A DNA stretch of 9,527 nt from Thermoplasmata archaeon (GCA_029858465.1 JAOUEZ010000038.1:1-9527); one strand, 5' to 3'. Counted from the stretch's first letter, positions 1-7,005 are shown. The notes: generated by a model not told the origin, from the letters alone. Numbers and translations are program-made.

Positions 1-426
1 CTCAATGCACTTTCGGCAAGAGATCTGTTCCCCGAGGATATTGGAATTGTGATCAATACGCACCTTCATCTGGATCATTGCGGCTGCAATCTTCTTTTCA
101 GGAAATCGATTTTCTACGCGGACAGAAACGAAAGCCCTCCCGCTTATTTCAGGCCTACTCCTGATGGCAAGGAACTCATTCATGGAGTGAGGTTCCTGTC
201 GACGCCTGGGCATACGGAAGGGTCGCTTTCGATTTTGGTGAGGGCGGACGACAGGACATACGCAATCGTGGGGGACGCAATACCGACAGAGGAGAACTAT
301 CAGAGCATGACTCCTCCGGCGATCAACATTGATGAGAGGCTCTCTTTGGAGAGCATGAAGAGAATATTGAAGGTCGCCGATTTCGTGATCCCCGGTCATG
401 GAGCTACCTTCAAGGTCGTGCGCTAG
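1..426 (+). CDS. Metallo-beta-lactamase-fold hydrolase, 3' part (5' end outside window)
   Basis: The frame is open from the first base of the window, so this is the C-terminal part of a longer protein; a GTG at 49 lies inside the domain and is not a credible start. The metal-binding signature THLHLDHCG (HxHxDH, counted residues 20-28 of the visible part) is complete. It is followed by a second-shell histidine in STPGHTEG, a bridging aspartate in VGDA, and the terminal histidine in IPGHG. This set is typical of dinuclear-zinc MBL hydrolases, and THLHxDHCG is common in the N-acyl-homoserine-lactonase-like branch and related archaeal enzymes. The substrate cannot be told from the sequence. The gene ends 34 bases before the zinc-ribbon gene and may be cotranscribed with it. 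Fold assignment is firm; specificity is unknown. Confidence 0.88.
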   Translation, partial: LNALSARDLFPEDIGIVINTHLHLDHCGCNLLFRKSIFYADRNESPPAYFRPTPDGKELIHGVRFLSTPGHTEGSLSILVRADDRTYAIVGDAIPTEENYQSMTPPAINIDERLSLESMKRILKVADFVIPGHGATFKVVR

Positions 427-460
427 ACTTTAGTGCTAAGAATCAATTGCTGGTGCGACC

Positions 461-1054
461 ATGAAACCTCCGAAGGAATTGGTGATCGAGTGTCCGGTCT
501 GCGAGGAAGAGACTGACCATCAGATACTCGGCGGAAGAGTCGAGGGAAAGAAGCGCATCGTGCTCAGGTCATCGGTTAGATGTTGCGAATGCGGACATGT
601 CCACTCGGTCGAGATAGTCGAAGAAAGACCGATTGATGTCCCAATTATCATAAGCTGGATGGGGAAATCCACCCGTACTAAGATAGGCCTGCTACCGTCG
701 GATGAAATCCGTGTTAATGATGAGATATTCGTCAATGAAGATAGGACAATCGTCACCTCTCTCGAGTCGTCAGGGGTCAGAAAAAGAGCGGCAAAAGCCT
801 CGGACATCACGAATATTTGGGCGAAGAAGTTCGACAAAGTATGGGTGAAGATATCTTTGGAGTTCCATGGGAAAGTCTATTCAAAAAAGATACTGGCTAT
901 ACCTGAGGAGGAATTCGAGATAGGAGAATTATTCGACCTGGAAGGAAGCACGGCGGCGGTCACCTCGATAAAAGTAGAGGGCAGGACGATAAAGAAAGGA
1001 TCTGCAATGGCAAAAGATATCGTGAGGTTGTATGCTAGAGGTGTGCGCAAATAA
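461..1054 (+). CDS. HVO_0476-family zinc-ribbon protein
   Basis: This 197-residue protein begins with a zinc-ribbon-like module: CPVC at residues 11-14 and CCEC at 41-44 give two CxxC knuckles about 27 residues apart. The rest is rich in beta strands and lysine and appears to be two tandem copies of a domain of about 65 residues (about 60-122 and 127-193). Both copies share the pattern I.S...GK...K...LP/IP, then E.F, VTS, G, K..A.A.DI and W/YAK/R. The organisation matches the archaeal protein family named after Haloferax HVO_0476, whose function is not established; nucleic-acid binding is a guess from the zinc ribbon. The ATG at 461 is preceded by a weak GGTG. The gene sits 28 bases before the likely pcm start, suggesting cotranscription. 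Confidence 0.8.
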   Translation: MKPPKELVIECPVCEEETDHQILGGRVEGKKRIVLRSSVRCCECGHVHSVEIVEERPIDVPIIISWMGKSTRTKIGLLPSDEIRVNDEIFVNEDRTIVTSLESSGVRKRAAKASDITNIWAKKFDKVWVKISLEFHGKVYSKKILAIPEEEFEIGELFDLEGSTAAVTSIKVEGRTIKKGSAMAKDIVRLYARGVRK

Positions 1055-1082
1055 TCGAGTAGCCTGATTGGGGGATACGGGG

Positions 1083-1745
1083 TTGGAAAGCGGCGATGGT
1101 TTTCTCGAGAGGAGAAAAAGACTTGTCAGCAACCTTGTCAGCGCGGGATACATCCGCACAAAGGAAGTTGAAAAGGCTATGATGAAGATCCCTAGGGAGA
1201 ATTTTGTCCCGAGAGATCTGCTGACCGAGGCATACATCGACACTCCTCTGCCAATCGGAAAAGGACAGACGATTTCCGCTCCCCATATGGTCGCGATAAT
1301 GCTTGAGGAACTCATGCTAGAGCAGGGACAGAAGGTGCTCGAGATAGGGGCGGGATCGGGCTATCATGCCGCGCTCACAGCGGAACTAGTCAGTCCAGGG
1401 GGCTTTGTCTATACAATTGAGAGAATCCCCGAGCTTGTTGGTTTTGCCAGAGCAAATATCGAAAAGGCAGGATACGGGAATTGCGTCGAGGTCATAGAGG
1501 GCGACGGTTCAAAAGGTTATCCGGAAAATTCGCCCTATGACCGAATATTCGTCGCATGCGGAGCGCCCGATCTCCCCAAGCCGCTCATAAGCCAGCTGGC
1601 TGAAGACGGAGTCATGCTGGTGCCCGTCGGCGGGAGATACTTCCAGGACCTTATCAGGGCAAGAAAGAAAAAGGGGAAGCTCCTGACAGAGAACAGGGGA
1701 GGGTGCGTGTTCGTCCCACTGATTGGAGAATACGGATACGAATGA
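1083..1745 (+). CDS. pcm: Protein-L-isoaspartate O-methyltransferase
   Basis: The enzyme transfers a methyl group from S-adenosylmethionine to L-isoaspartyl residues in damaged cytosolic proteins, starting their repair. The family signatures are in order: an N-terminal helical region with ERRKRLV, the IPRENFVP segment, the substrate-side motif GQTISAPHMVA (residues about 61-71), SAM motif I LEIGAGSGYH (about 86-95), an acidic residue in YTIERIP, the EGDGSKGYP loop, and the C-terminal PVGG and FVPL elements. Length is normal for archaeal PIMT. The start is uncertain: no ATG is available. I chose TTG 1083 because GGGGG at 1070-1074 lies 8 bases upstream and homologues begin close to the ERR motif. 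TTG 1068, just after an in-frame stop, would add five residues. The stop lies 9 bases before the next gene, indicating an operon. Confidence 0.93.
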   Translation: MESGDGFLERRKRLVSNLVSAGYIRTKEVEKAMMKIPRENFVPRDLLTEAYIDTPLPIGKGQTISAPHMVAIMLEELMLEQGQKVLEIGAGSGYHAALTAELVSPGGFVYTIERIPELVGFARANIEKAGYGNCVEVIEGDGSKGYPENSPYDRIFVACGAPDLPKPLISQLAEDGVMLVPVGGRYFQDLIRARKKKGKLLTENRGGCVFVPLIGEYGYE

Positions 1746-1754
1746 TCCCTGCGA

Positions 1755-2525
1755 GTGATTGAATTGAACTCTGTAACTTCTGATGAAATGGAAATGTCAA
1801 AGGTACCGATCATCAGGCCGAGAATAATGCTCATCGGAGTCGGACACGTATTCGATATCCGGGAAAAGATACGCGGAGTCATTGTCGATGAGAGACCTCA
1901 GACCGTAGCGCTCGAGCTGGACTCCGCCAGGTTCTACAGCCTCCTGAATCGCGACAAAGGAAGAGGAGAAGGCCCGCTGATCTATCAGTTGCTAGCCCGA
2001 TTCCAATCCGAGCTGGCAAAGGAGTACGGGACCGAGGTAGGAAGCGAGATGATCGCAGCCGCAAACGCCGCCAAGGAGGTCGGGGCAAACATCGCTCTTA
2101 TTGACATGGATTCGATGAAAATGTTCAGGGGGCTCAGACAGGCAATGAGCCTCAAGGAGAAGGTGCTCCTAGCAGTCGGAACGGTATTATCACTTTTCGC
2201 GAGGAAGAGCACAGTCGAGAAGGAGCTCGAGAGATATCAAAAAGATGAGGAGAGATTCATCGCGGAGGTCAAGAAATCCTACCCGACAGTCATGAGGGTC
2301 CTCATAGATGAACGCAACAGATATATGGCGGAAAGATTGAAGGAAATATCTGCCACATCTCAAAATACAATCGCCATCGTCGGCGATGGACACATCTCGG
2401 GGATGCAGACGCTGGTCTCAGATTTCGCGGACGTCGATATAATCCGCCTGAACGAGCTCCAAGGTTACTCACCGAAATTAGACAATAAGGAAATCAGTTT
2501 CTCATTCACAATCGGCAACCGCTAG
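1755..2525 (+). CDS. TraB/GumN-family (Tiki/EreA/ChaN-like fold) protein, soluble form
   Basis: This 256-residue protein carries the paired GxxH motifs of the TraB/PrgY/GumN/Tiki fold: GVGH at residues 28-31 and GDGH at 210-213. It also has the acidic VALELD strand (51-56) and the DERNRYMA stretch (185-192), which resembles the conserved ERDxxMA of TraB proteins. In other members the family is linked to pheromone shutdown (PrgY) or Wnt-cleaving metalloprotease activity (Tiki). The archaeal role is unknown; a metal-dependent hydrolase is plausible. Many archaeal TraB proteins as I recall them are longer and end in membrane helices. This one stops shortly after the second GxxH, with only a weak hydrophobic stretch (VLLAVGTVLSLFA, 137-149). 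The GTG start at 1755 has no clear ribosome site; ATG 1788 or 1794 are alternatives that keep the domain intact. Confidence 0.82.
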   Translation: MIELNSVTSDEMEMSKVPIIRPRIMLIGVGHVFDIREKIRGVIVDERPQTVALELDSARFYSLLNRDKGRGEGPLIYQLLARFQSELAKEYGTEVGSEMIAAANAAKEVGANIALIDMDSMKMFRGLRQAMSLKEKVLLAVGTVLSLFARKSTVEKELERYQKDEERFIAEVKKSYPTVMRVLIDERNRYMAERLKEISATSQNTIAIVGDGHISGMQTLVSDFADVDIIRLNELQGYSPKLDNKEISFSFTIGNR

Positions 2526-2568
2526 GACAAGGTTAAATCGGAGACACAAGATACGAGGGCTGTTCTTC

Positions 2569-3291
2569 ATGAAGATAAAGCTGATTAACTATCCGAAGGA
2601 CCCCGACAGGGTCTGCGCCGCCGCGGCGCTCTCCTGCTATTCTGAGAAGCCTAGCTCAGAAATATTCGAGGAAATAAGCGATGAGAAAGCGAGAAAGGCG
2701 ATTTCTAAAATTGTCGGAATGGGACATCTCTCAGTGATCGAGCATGCGAACTTCACATTCAGCATAGAGGGGGTCTCAAGGGCTCTGACTCATCAGCTGG
2801 TCAGGCACAGGATCGCATCGTATTCCCAACAGAGCCAGCGATACGTCTCGATGAACGAAGCGCAATATGTCATTCCTCCTTCGATTGCAGCAGAGACAAA
2901 GGCCAGAGAGAAATATGACCTGCTCATGGAGAGCATATGGAAATCGTATGCCGACCTATCTAAAATCGTCGCGAAGGAGGACGCGAGATATGTTCTTCCA
3001 AACGCCTGCCATACAAACATTACTCTGACAATGAACGCGAGAGAACTTTGGCATTTTTTCACGCTCAGATGCTGCAGGCGGTCGCAATGGGAGATACGTA
3101 AGATGGCTTGGCTGATGCTGGGCGAAGCGAAAAAGGTCTCCCCGATATTGTTCGAAGAAGCCGGGCCGGGCTGCGTCAGGGGCCCATGCCCTGAGGGAGA
3201 ATACAGCTGCGGCAAGCCGCTAAAGAAAGGAGAGGTCCCGGACGATCTCGACCAGGAGATACAGAGCGGCAAGGCCACGATTGACATTTAA
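2569..3291 (+). CDS. thyX: Flavin-dependent thymidylate synthase ThyX
   Basis: ThyX makes dTMP from dUMP using methylene-tetrahydropterin as carbon donor and FAD/NAD(P)H as reductant, in place of ThyA. The hallmark RHRX7S motif is present as RHRIASYSQQSQR (residues 79-91), containing the flavin and dUMP contacts. Other family blocks are MGHLSVIEHANFTFSIEGVSRA (51-72, with the conserved His pair) and ARELWHFFTLRCCRRSQWEIR in the C-terminal half. The 240-residue length is normal. The C-terminal tail holds three cysteines (202, 207, 214) in GCVRGPCPEGEYSCG, a tail I recall from ThyX of other anaerobes; a metal or redox role is possible but unproven. ATG 2569 is preceded by GAGGG (2555-2559). The 43-base gap after traB and a TTAAAT sequence at 2533 leave open a separate promoter. 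Confidence 0.96.
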   Translation: MKIKLINYPKDPDRVCAAAALSCYSEKPSSEIFEEISDEKARKAISKIVGMGHLSVIEHANFTFSIEGVSRALTHQLVRHRIASYSQQSQRYVSMNEAQYVIPPSIAAETKAREKYDLLMESIWKSYADLSKIVAKEDARYVLPNACHTNITLTMNARELWHFFTLRCCRRSQWEIRKMAWLMLGEAKKVSPILFEEAGPGCVRGPCPEGEYSCGKPLKKGEVPDDLDQEIQSGKATIDI

Positions 3292-3381
3292 AACATGAGA
3301 TCCTTTACCTCAGTCTGGCCTAATCAATTCTCTCCAGTCTCGCAAGAGTTTTCTCGCTCTCGAAGTCAAATAATCAGACAC

Positions 3382-3394
3382 AAAACATATTTAT
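3382..3394 (+). promoter_or_regulatory. TATA-box promoter of the KaiC-like gene
   Basis: The sequence AAAACATATTTAT lies in the gap of about 140 bases after thyX. A start about 25 bases downstream of its centre would fall near 3413-3417. That leaves a leader of about 20 bases carrying AGAGG (3422-3426) before ATG 3434. This spacing argues for ATG 3434 and against TTG 3416 as start codon. The remainder of the gap (3292-3381) is CTC/TCT-rich and shows no gene or convincing terminator. Confidence 0.55.
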
Positions 3395-3433
3395 CCAGAT
3401 GGCCGATTACTTGGTTTGACAAGAGGACTCATA

Positions 3434-4162
3434 ATGGACGATACTCCTACTGTTGACCGCCCGAGGATGAGGACCTATGTCGACGGCCTGGACGAGCGGA
3501 TCTCAGGCGGCTTTGTCAAGGGTCATGTCATACTTGTAGCTGGAACACCAGGTACGATGAAGTCATCATTTGCTTTGAACCTGGCATACAACAGCGCCAA
3601 GAATGACGGAATAAAGGTGCTTTACATAAGCATCGAGGAGAGCAGGGACAGCCTTTTGACGGCCATGAAAAGCCTCGGGATGACAGAAATCGATGAATCA
3701 AAGATATTCATAGTAGACATAGGCAGGCTCAGGCTGGAGCATTCCGACGCCGACTCGGGGAGAGACTGGTTCAGAATACTCAAGGAGTATCTCAAGAAGA
3801 AGGTCGAGACAGAGGGCATCCAGCTGGTCGTTCTGGACTCTTTGACCGCGGTCTACGCCCTGACGACGATGGAGAATCCGAGGCAACAGCTGTTCCAATT
3901 CTTCGGGTTCTTGAAAAGCTTGGGCGTGACGACAATCCTGATTTCTGAGACTCGATTGGGAGAGAGCAACAGATATGGCCCGCATTATGAAGAATACCTG
4001 ACCGATGGCACGATACTGCTGAAGTTCGTCGATGTCGGGGAGACGGATGTCCAGTTGCGAATAAGAATCGTCAAGATCAGACATTCGAAAATCTATCATG
4101 GCGACCTCACCCTGCTATTCAAGGACGGAAAATTCACCGTCACCACACCTTTGACAGAATGA
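3434..4162 (+). CDS. KaiC/RAD55-family single-domain ATPase
   Basis: This is a RecA-fold ATPase of the KaiC-like/RAD55 group common in archaea. Numbered from ATG 3434, it has an N-terminal GLDERISGGFVKGHVILVAGTPG region, Walker A GTPGTMKS (37-44), the IEES segment with paired catalytic-type glutamates (68-69), and Walker B LVVLDS (131-136). It ends with an IRHSKIYHGDL segment like the inter-subunit arginine/lysine region of KaiC. It has one RecA domain, not two as in cyanobacterial KaiC, and no extra sensor or DNA-binding domain. In Walker A, methionine replaces the usual second glycine (GTMKSS rather than GTGKTT), which I recall in archaeal paralogues. Relatives often act in signalling, but the partner cannot be read from the sequence. 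A longer form from TTG 3416 is less likely given promoter position and the AGAGG site. Confidence 0.87.
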   Translation: MDDTPTVDRPRMRTYVDGLDERISGGFVKGHVILVAGTPGTMKSSFALNLAYNSAKNDGIKVLYISIEESRDSLLTAMKSLGMTEIDESKIFIVDIGRLRLEHSDADSGRDWFRILKEYLKKKVETEGIQLVVLDSLTAVYALTTMENPRQQLFQFFGFLKSLGVTTILISETRLGESNRYGPHYEEYLTDGTILLKFVDVGETDVQLRIRIVKIRHSKIYHGDLTLLFKDGKFTVTTPLTE

Positions 4163-4192
4163 TCACCTCATTCTGAGGCTGTCGGATATCAG

Positions 4193-4230
4193 AAAAAAGG
4201 ATTATCGGTCTGAAAAGGGTTTGAAGACCG
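4193..4230 (-). terminator. Probable terminator of sepF (minus strand)
   Basis: Read on the minus strand, directly after the sepF stop, there is a perfect 6-base inverted repeat (CGGTCT at 4230-4225 pairing with AGACCG at 4211-4206, 13-base loop). A run of six T residues follows at 4198-4193. A U-tract is the main termination signal in archaea, so the T-run matters most and the hairpin is supportive. The position between convergent genes fits. Confidence 0.5.
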
Positions 4231-4231
4231 C

Positions 4232-4615
4232 TCAGAATCCGCCACGGAGCTTATTCCTGTCAATCCTCACGCCCGATGGGGTCACCATGAGCAGATTCTT
4301 GCCGACGCCTGCGACATCGCCGTTGACATCTCTCACGACGTTTCTGAGGTCAGAAGTCACGCGCTTAAGTGTCAGATCGTCGTTTGCAATGGAGGTTATG
4401 TCGAGCAACACTACATGACCATTGTAGACATGGCTGGTTATCGACCCCAGATCTTCGTATCGATATATCTCGGCGACGCGGATGAGCATCTGGGCATCAG
4501 CCATCCCCTCGTCCTCAAACGCCATATCACTGAGATCTATGTATGATTCTGTCTCGACGACTCCTGCATCCTTATCGGACCTTGGCGAGAATGATTTTCT
4601 CTTGATGATTGTCAT
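4232..4615 (-). CDS. sepF: Cell division protein SepF (archaeal type)
   Basis: This 127-residue protein matches the archaeal SepF (DUF552) pattern: IRVAEIYRYEDLGSITSHVYNGHVVLLDIT (45-74), then LTLKRVTSDLRNVVRDVNGDVAGVGKNLLMVTPSGVRIDR (81-120). In Haloferax and Methanobrevibacter, SepF is the membrane anchor that tethers FtsZ at the division site. Archaeal SepF usually starts with a short amphipathic membrane-binding helix. Here the N-terminus is short and basic (MTIIKRKSFSPR), followed by an acidic linker, so the membrane-targeting part is less obvious than usual. The core domain is full length. ATG 4615 is preceded by GAGGG and fits the promoter at 4650-4660. The gene is monocistronic by its signals: own TATA box, own terminator, and convergent with the KaiC-like gene. 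Confidence 0.9.
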   Translation of the reverse strand: MTIIKRKSFSPRSDKDAGVVETESYIDLSDMAFEDEGMADAQMLIRVAEIYRYEDLGSITSHVYNGHVVLLDITSIANDDLTLKRVTSDLRNVVRDVNGDVAGVGKNLLMVTPSGVRIDRNKLRGGF

Positions 4616-4649
4616 CCCTATCCCTCTCGACGTGAGTAAACAAGATTCG

Positions 4650-4660
4650 AAAATATAAAT
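4650..4660 (-). promoter_or_regulatory. TATA-box promoter of sepF
   Basis: On the minus strand this reads ATTTATATTTT, preceded by the purine-rich AGGAAC as a possible BRE. Expected transcription start is near 4630, leaving a leader of about 15 bases that contains GAGAGGG just before ATG 4615. It separates sepF from the upstream PUA gene on the same strand. Confidence 0.6.
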
Positions 4661-4700
4661 GTTCCTGAATGCTGGATTCGCTGGAATAAAGGTCTAACAA

Positions 4701-5201
4701 TCAGGGATTTCCGAGATTCCAGATGTCGTCTCCGACGTGGTTGATGTTTTTCACAGCCTTCCCTTTCTTCTCCCTGATCATCGAATTGCCCGATACGAGC
4801 GCTATCCCCACGGCTATCGGCCTGTTGTTCTTGATATCCCTTATGAAGACTACATCGCCTTCCTTGATCGACTCATCCGCCTCAACGATCCCTGGAGCCA
4901 TTACATCGGCGCCTCCGGCGACGAATTTGACTGCCCCCATGTCAACGGTCACATATTTTGAGCTCGGGGTCCTCTTGAGAATTCCTCGAACAGTAGGGAA
5001 TGGTCTGTCGTCAATGTATATCCCAATGACGTCGTCGCCTTCGAGAATGACAGTATGCTTCTCTGTTTCGGCTATGTCTATCGAGGAGTCCTCAGAAAAA
5101 GGGGATATACCGATGATACCCACGAATTCCCTCTCAAGGGCGCGTATCTCCTTTTTGCTCAACCTATGTCTGTTCTTGAATTTTCCGCCAGGCATGGTCA
5201 T
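4701..5201 (-). CDS. MCT-1-like RNA-binding protein (DUF1947 + PUA domain)
   Basis: This 166-residue protein has a basic N-terminal domain starting FKNRHRLSKKEIRALEREF, like the pre-PUA (DUF1947) domain of archaeal MCT-1 homologues. A C-terminal PUA domain follows (about 82-158): YVTVDMGAVKFVAGGADVMAPGIVEADESIKEGDVVFIRDIKNNRPIAVGIAL is the characteristic core. Eukaryotic MCT-1 (MCTS1) works with DENR in translation re-initiation and ribosome recycling; the archaeal protein is presumed to bind tRNA or rRNA, with exact role unproven. ATG 5195 (two codons in) may be the true start, because GGAG lies 7 bases before it, whereas for ATG 5201 the same GGAG is too close. It lies 40 bases downstream of the TPR gene with no visible promoter, so it is probably cotranscribed. 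Confidence 0.86.
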   Translation of the reverse strand: MTMPGGKFKNRHRLSKKEIRALEREFVGIIGISPFSEDSSIDIAETEKHTVILEGDDVIGIYIDDRPFPTVRGILKRTPSSKYVTVDMGAVKFVAGGADVMAPGIVEADESIKEGDVVFIRDIKNNRPIAVGIALVSGNSMIREKKGKAVKNINHVGDDIWNLGNP

Positions 5202-5241
5202 TCTCCGCCTTCATCGAGATTGTCCACCAGATGCGATTCCT

Positions 5242-7005
5242 TCACTTCTTCTTGATGCGGGTATTTGCCATTTCTGCCGCCCTCTCAAGATGAGGAATTG
5301 TCAGTTCCCGATTCTTCAGTTTGACGTACTTATCAAGATGCCTTTTAAGAAATCTCTTGTCGGTCTCGTGCTTTAACAGCATGGTCAGCGCAGCTGAGGA
5401 GTCGCTGTCAAGGTCCGTCGAAAGCCTGAACGCGTCGAGCGCCCTCCTCATCTTCTTTTTTGATATAAGATGCAGCCCGAGCCTATACCAATAAGCCGCG
5501 GCATCTTCCGAGATGAATAGATCGGAATCATAGGCCACCCCCTCATTACGGCTCAAATCATATGGTATTCCCAGCTTCTGAGCCATCGCCTTCCCTTTTG
5601 TGAGGAGTTCCTCGATCATCGCGATGGATTCCTCATCCTCATCCTCTTCTGCGAGCGTTCTTGCTCTCCTGAGCGTCTGCTCGAACTCCCTTTCGAGGCC
5701 CGCCATTTCCTGGGCCATTGCGAGGACGATCAGCGGCTCTGCGGATTCCGGTTCGAGCTTCTCCGATTCCTCAGCATACTTTATCGCCTCCTCCGGAGAG
5801 GTGAGAATTTTCGTCTTTGCCAGAAGTATCCATGCCTCAGAGAAGGTGGGCTCCAAGGACATTGTTATATCCAGTTGCTTCTTGCCTTCCTGTTTCTTCC
5901 CCACGAAAATGAGCGCAGCTGCGGCGGCATAATGGGCATAGGCGAAAGACTCGTTCACCTCAATGGCCCTTAGATGGAACGGTAAAGATTGATCGTAGAG
6001 ATGCATTTTCTCAAGAGCGTTTCCGATGTTGTTCCAAGCGATCTCATAGTCAGGATTCTTTTCAAGCGCGACAACGAATTTCGGGATGGATTCTGCGTAT
6101 CTTTCAAGATTGTAAAGTGCGTTCCCCCAGTTATTCCATAACACGCAATCGTCCGGCTGAATTATTATCGCCTTCTCGTAGACTTCGAGGACCTCCTCGA
6201 GCCTGTTCGAGGTATGCAATGCAAATGCGAGGTTCTGCAGGATCTGAGGATTGCTCGCTTCCTCTCTTGCCGCATCTTTGAGAAGTTCAATTCCCTCGTC
6301 TTCCTTGCCGGCTATAGTCAAAGTGAGCCCAAGCCAGCTCTTTATCAAAGGATCCTGACCACTTTCGATCAATTTCCTGAAATAACCCTCCGCGTCAGCG
6401 AGAAGGCCCATCTCGAATGATGCCTCCCCCAGAATTGCAATAACATCTCTGTTTTCGAGCGAGTCCTTCGAGATTGAGGATTTCCAAAAAAGTATCTCGT
6501 CAAAAGCACCCGCGTCTCTCAGAATGGACATTACATCGACCGTCTCATCGACAGATCCCGGTTCTTTGATGATCGGCTTCAGTGTCTTTATTGCAGACCT
6601 GATCTCGTTGAGCAGCACGTAGGACCTCGCAAGATTTACCCGAGATTCCCTATCCTTGGGTTCCATTGCCAGGCTCTTCTCGAATTTGTCTTTTGCCTGA
6701 GCAATCATGCCCTCTGAAAGACACAATAACCCGAGATTCTTCAACGCGTAGAAATTGTACGGGTTCGCATTGATTGCTGACTCGTAGTGCTTGCGTGCCT
6801 CCTTAAAGTCCTCGAGCTTCTCGTAGCACGCACCGATGTCGTTCTCTATCGAGTCCTTGACAAAGCCCTTATGAGACGCAAGAATGAATTGTTCGAGCGC
6901 GCCGTTTATGTCGCCCTTGTCCCAAAGCTTTAGTCCCGACTCAAAATTGTCTTCTCCGGGAAGCGATTGCTGCTCTTTCTTTCTGCTGCTGATCCTCATT
7001 GGCAT
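5242..7005 (-). CDS. Large soluble tetratricopeptide-repeat (TPR) protein
   Basis: This 587-residue protein is made almost entirely of helix-turn-helix TPR units from about residue 20 to 450, with a last degenerate unit at about 503-536. The clearest repeats are at 50-84 (ACYEKLEDFKEARKHYESAI, then NP), 85-118, 252-286, and the pair at 287-352, which start NNWGNALYNL and NNIGNALEKM. An acidic stretch EEDEDEES (453-460) and a basic C-terminus ending RIKKK stand out. No signal peptide, membrane segment or catalytic domain is seen, so it is probably a cytoplasmic scaffold; its partner is unknown. ATG 7005 or ATG 6999 can start it. With the TATA element at about 7030-7040 the transcript would begin near 7009, so it would be nearly leaderless. 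It shares its promoter region with the divergent 7064 gene and probably leads the PUA gene in an operon. Confidence 0.88.
   Translation of the reverse strand: MPMRISSRKKEQQSLPGEDNFESGLKLWDKGDINGALEQFILASHKGFVKDSIENDIGACYEKLEDFKEARKHYESAINANPYNFYALKNLGLLCLSEGMIAQAKDKFEKSLAMEPKDRESRVNLARSYVLLNEIRSAIKTLKPIIKEPGSVDETVDVMSILRDAGAFDEILFWKSSISKDSLENRDVIAILGEASFEMGLLADAEGYFRKLIESGQDPLIKSWLGLTLTIAGKEDEGIELLKDAAREEASNPQILQNLAFALHTSNRLEEVLEVYEKAIIIQPDDCVLWNNWGNALYNLERYAESIPKFVVALEKNPDYEIAWNNIGNALEKMHLYDQSLPFHLRAIEVNESFAYAHYAAAAALIFVGKKQEGKKQLDITMSLEPTFSEAWILLAKTKILTSPEEAIKYAEESEKLEPESAEPLIVLAMAQEMAGLEREFEQTLRRARTLAEEDEDEESIAMIEELLTKGKAMAQKLGIPYDLSRNEGVAYDSDLFISEDAAAYWYRLGLHLISKKKMRRALDAFRLSTDLDSDSSAALTMLLKHETDKRFLKRHLDKYVKLKNRELTIPHLERAAEMANTRIKKK

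Noticed and set aside
929..1315. Minus-strand open frames of 128 and 83 codons across the zinc-ribbon/pcm junction
   Set aside because: They lie opposite two clear genes and have low-complexity serine-rich or random-looking translations.
3292..3381. CTC/TCT-rich gap after thyX considered as a small RNA, tRNA or terminator
   Set aside because: No cloverleaf or strong stem could be drawn, T-runs are short, and only 4-base inverted repeats were found.
3416..3433. TTG 3416 as start of the KaiC-like gene
   Set aside because: The TATA box predicts transcription starting at about this point, and ATG 3434 has AGAGG at proper spacing.
4157..4173. Perfect 6-base hairpin (GAATGA/TCATTC, 5-base loop) at the stop codon of the KaiC-like gene, as a plus-strand terminator
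   Set aside because: No T-run follows on the plus strand, so there is no archaeal-type termination signal; it is short and partly coding.
4723..5376. Plus-strand open frame of 217 codons opposite the PUA and TPR genes, with hydrophobic stretches
   Set aside because: It is antisense to two well-supported genes, has no recognisable domain, and its hydrophobic look is what the complement of acidic and charged codons produces.
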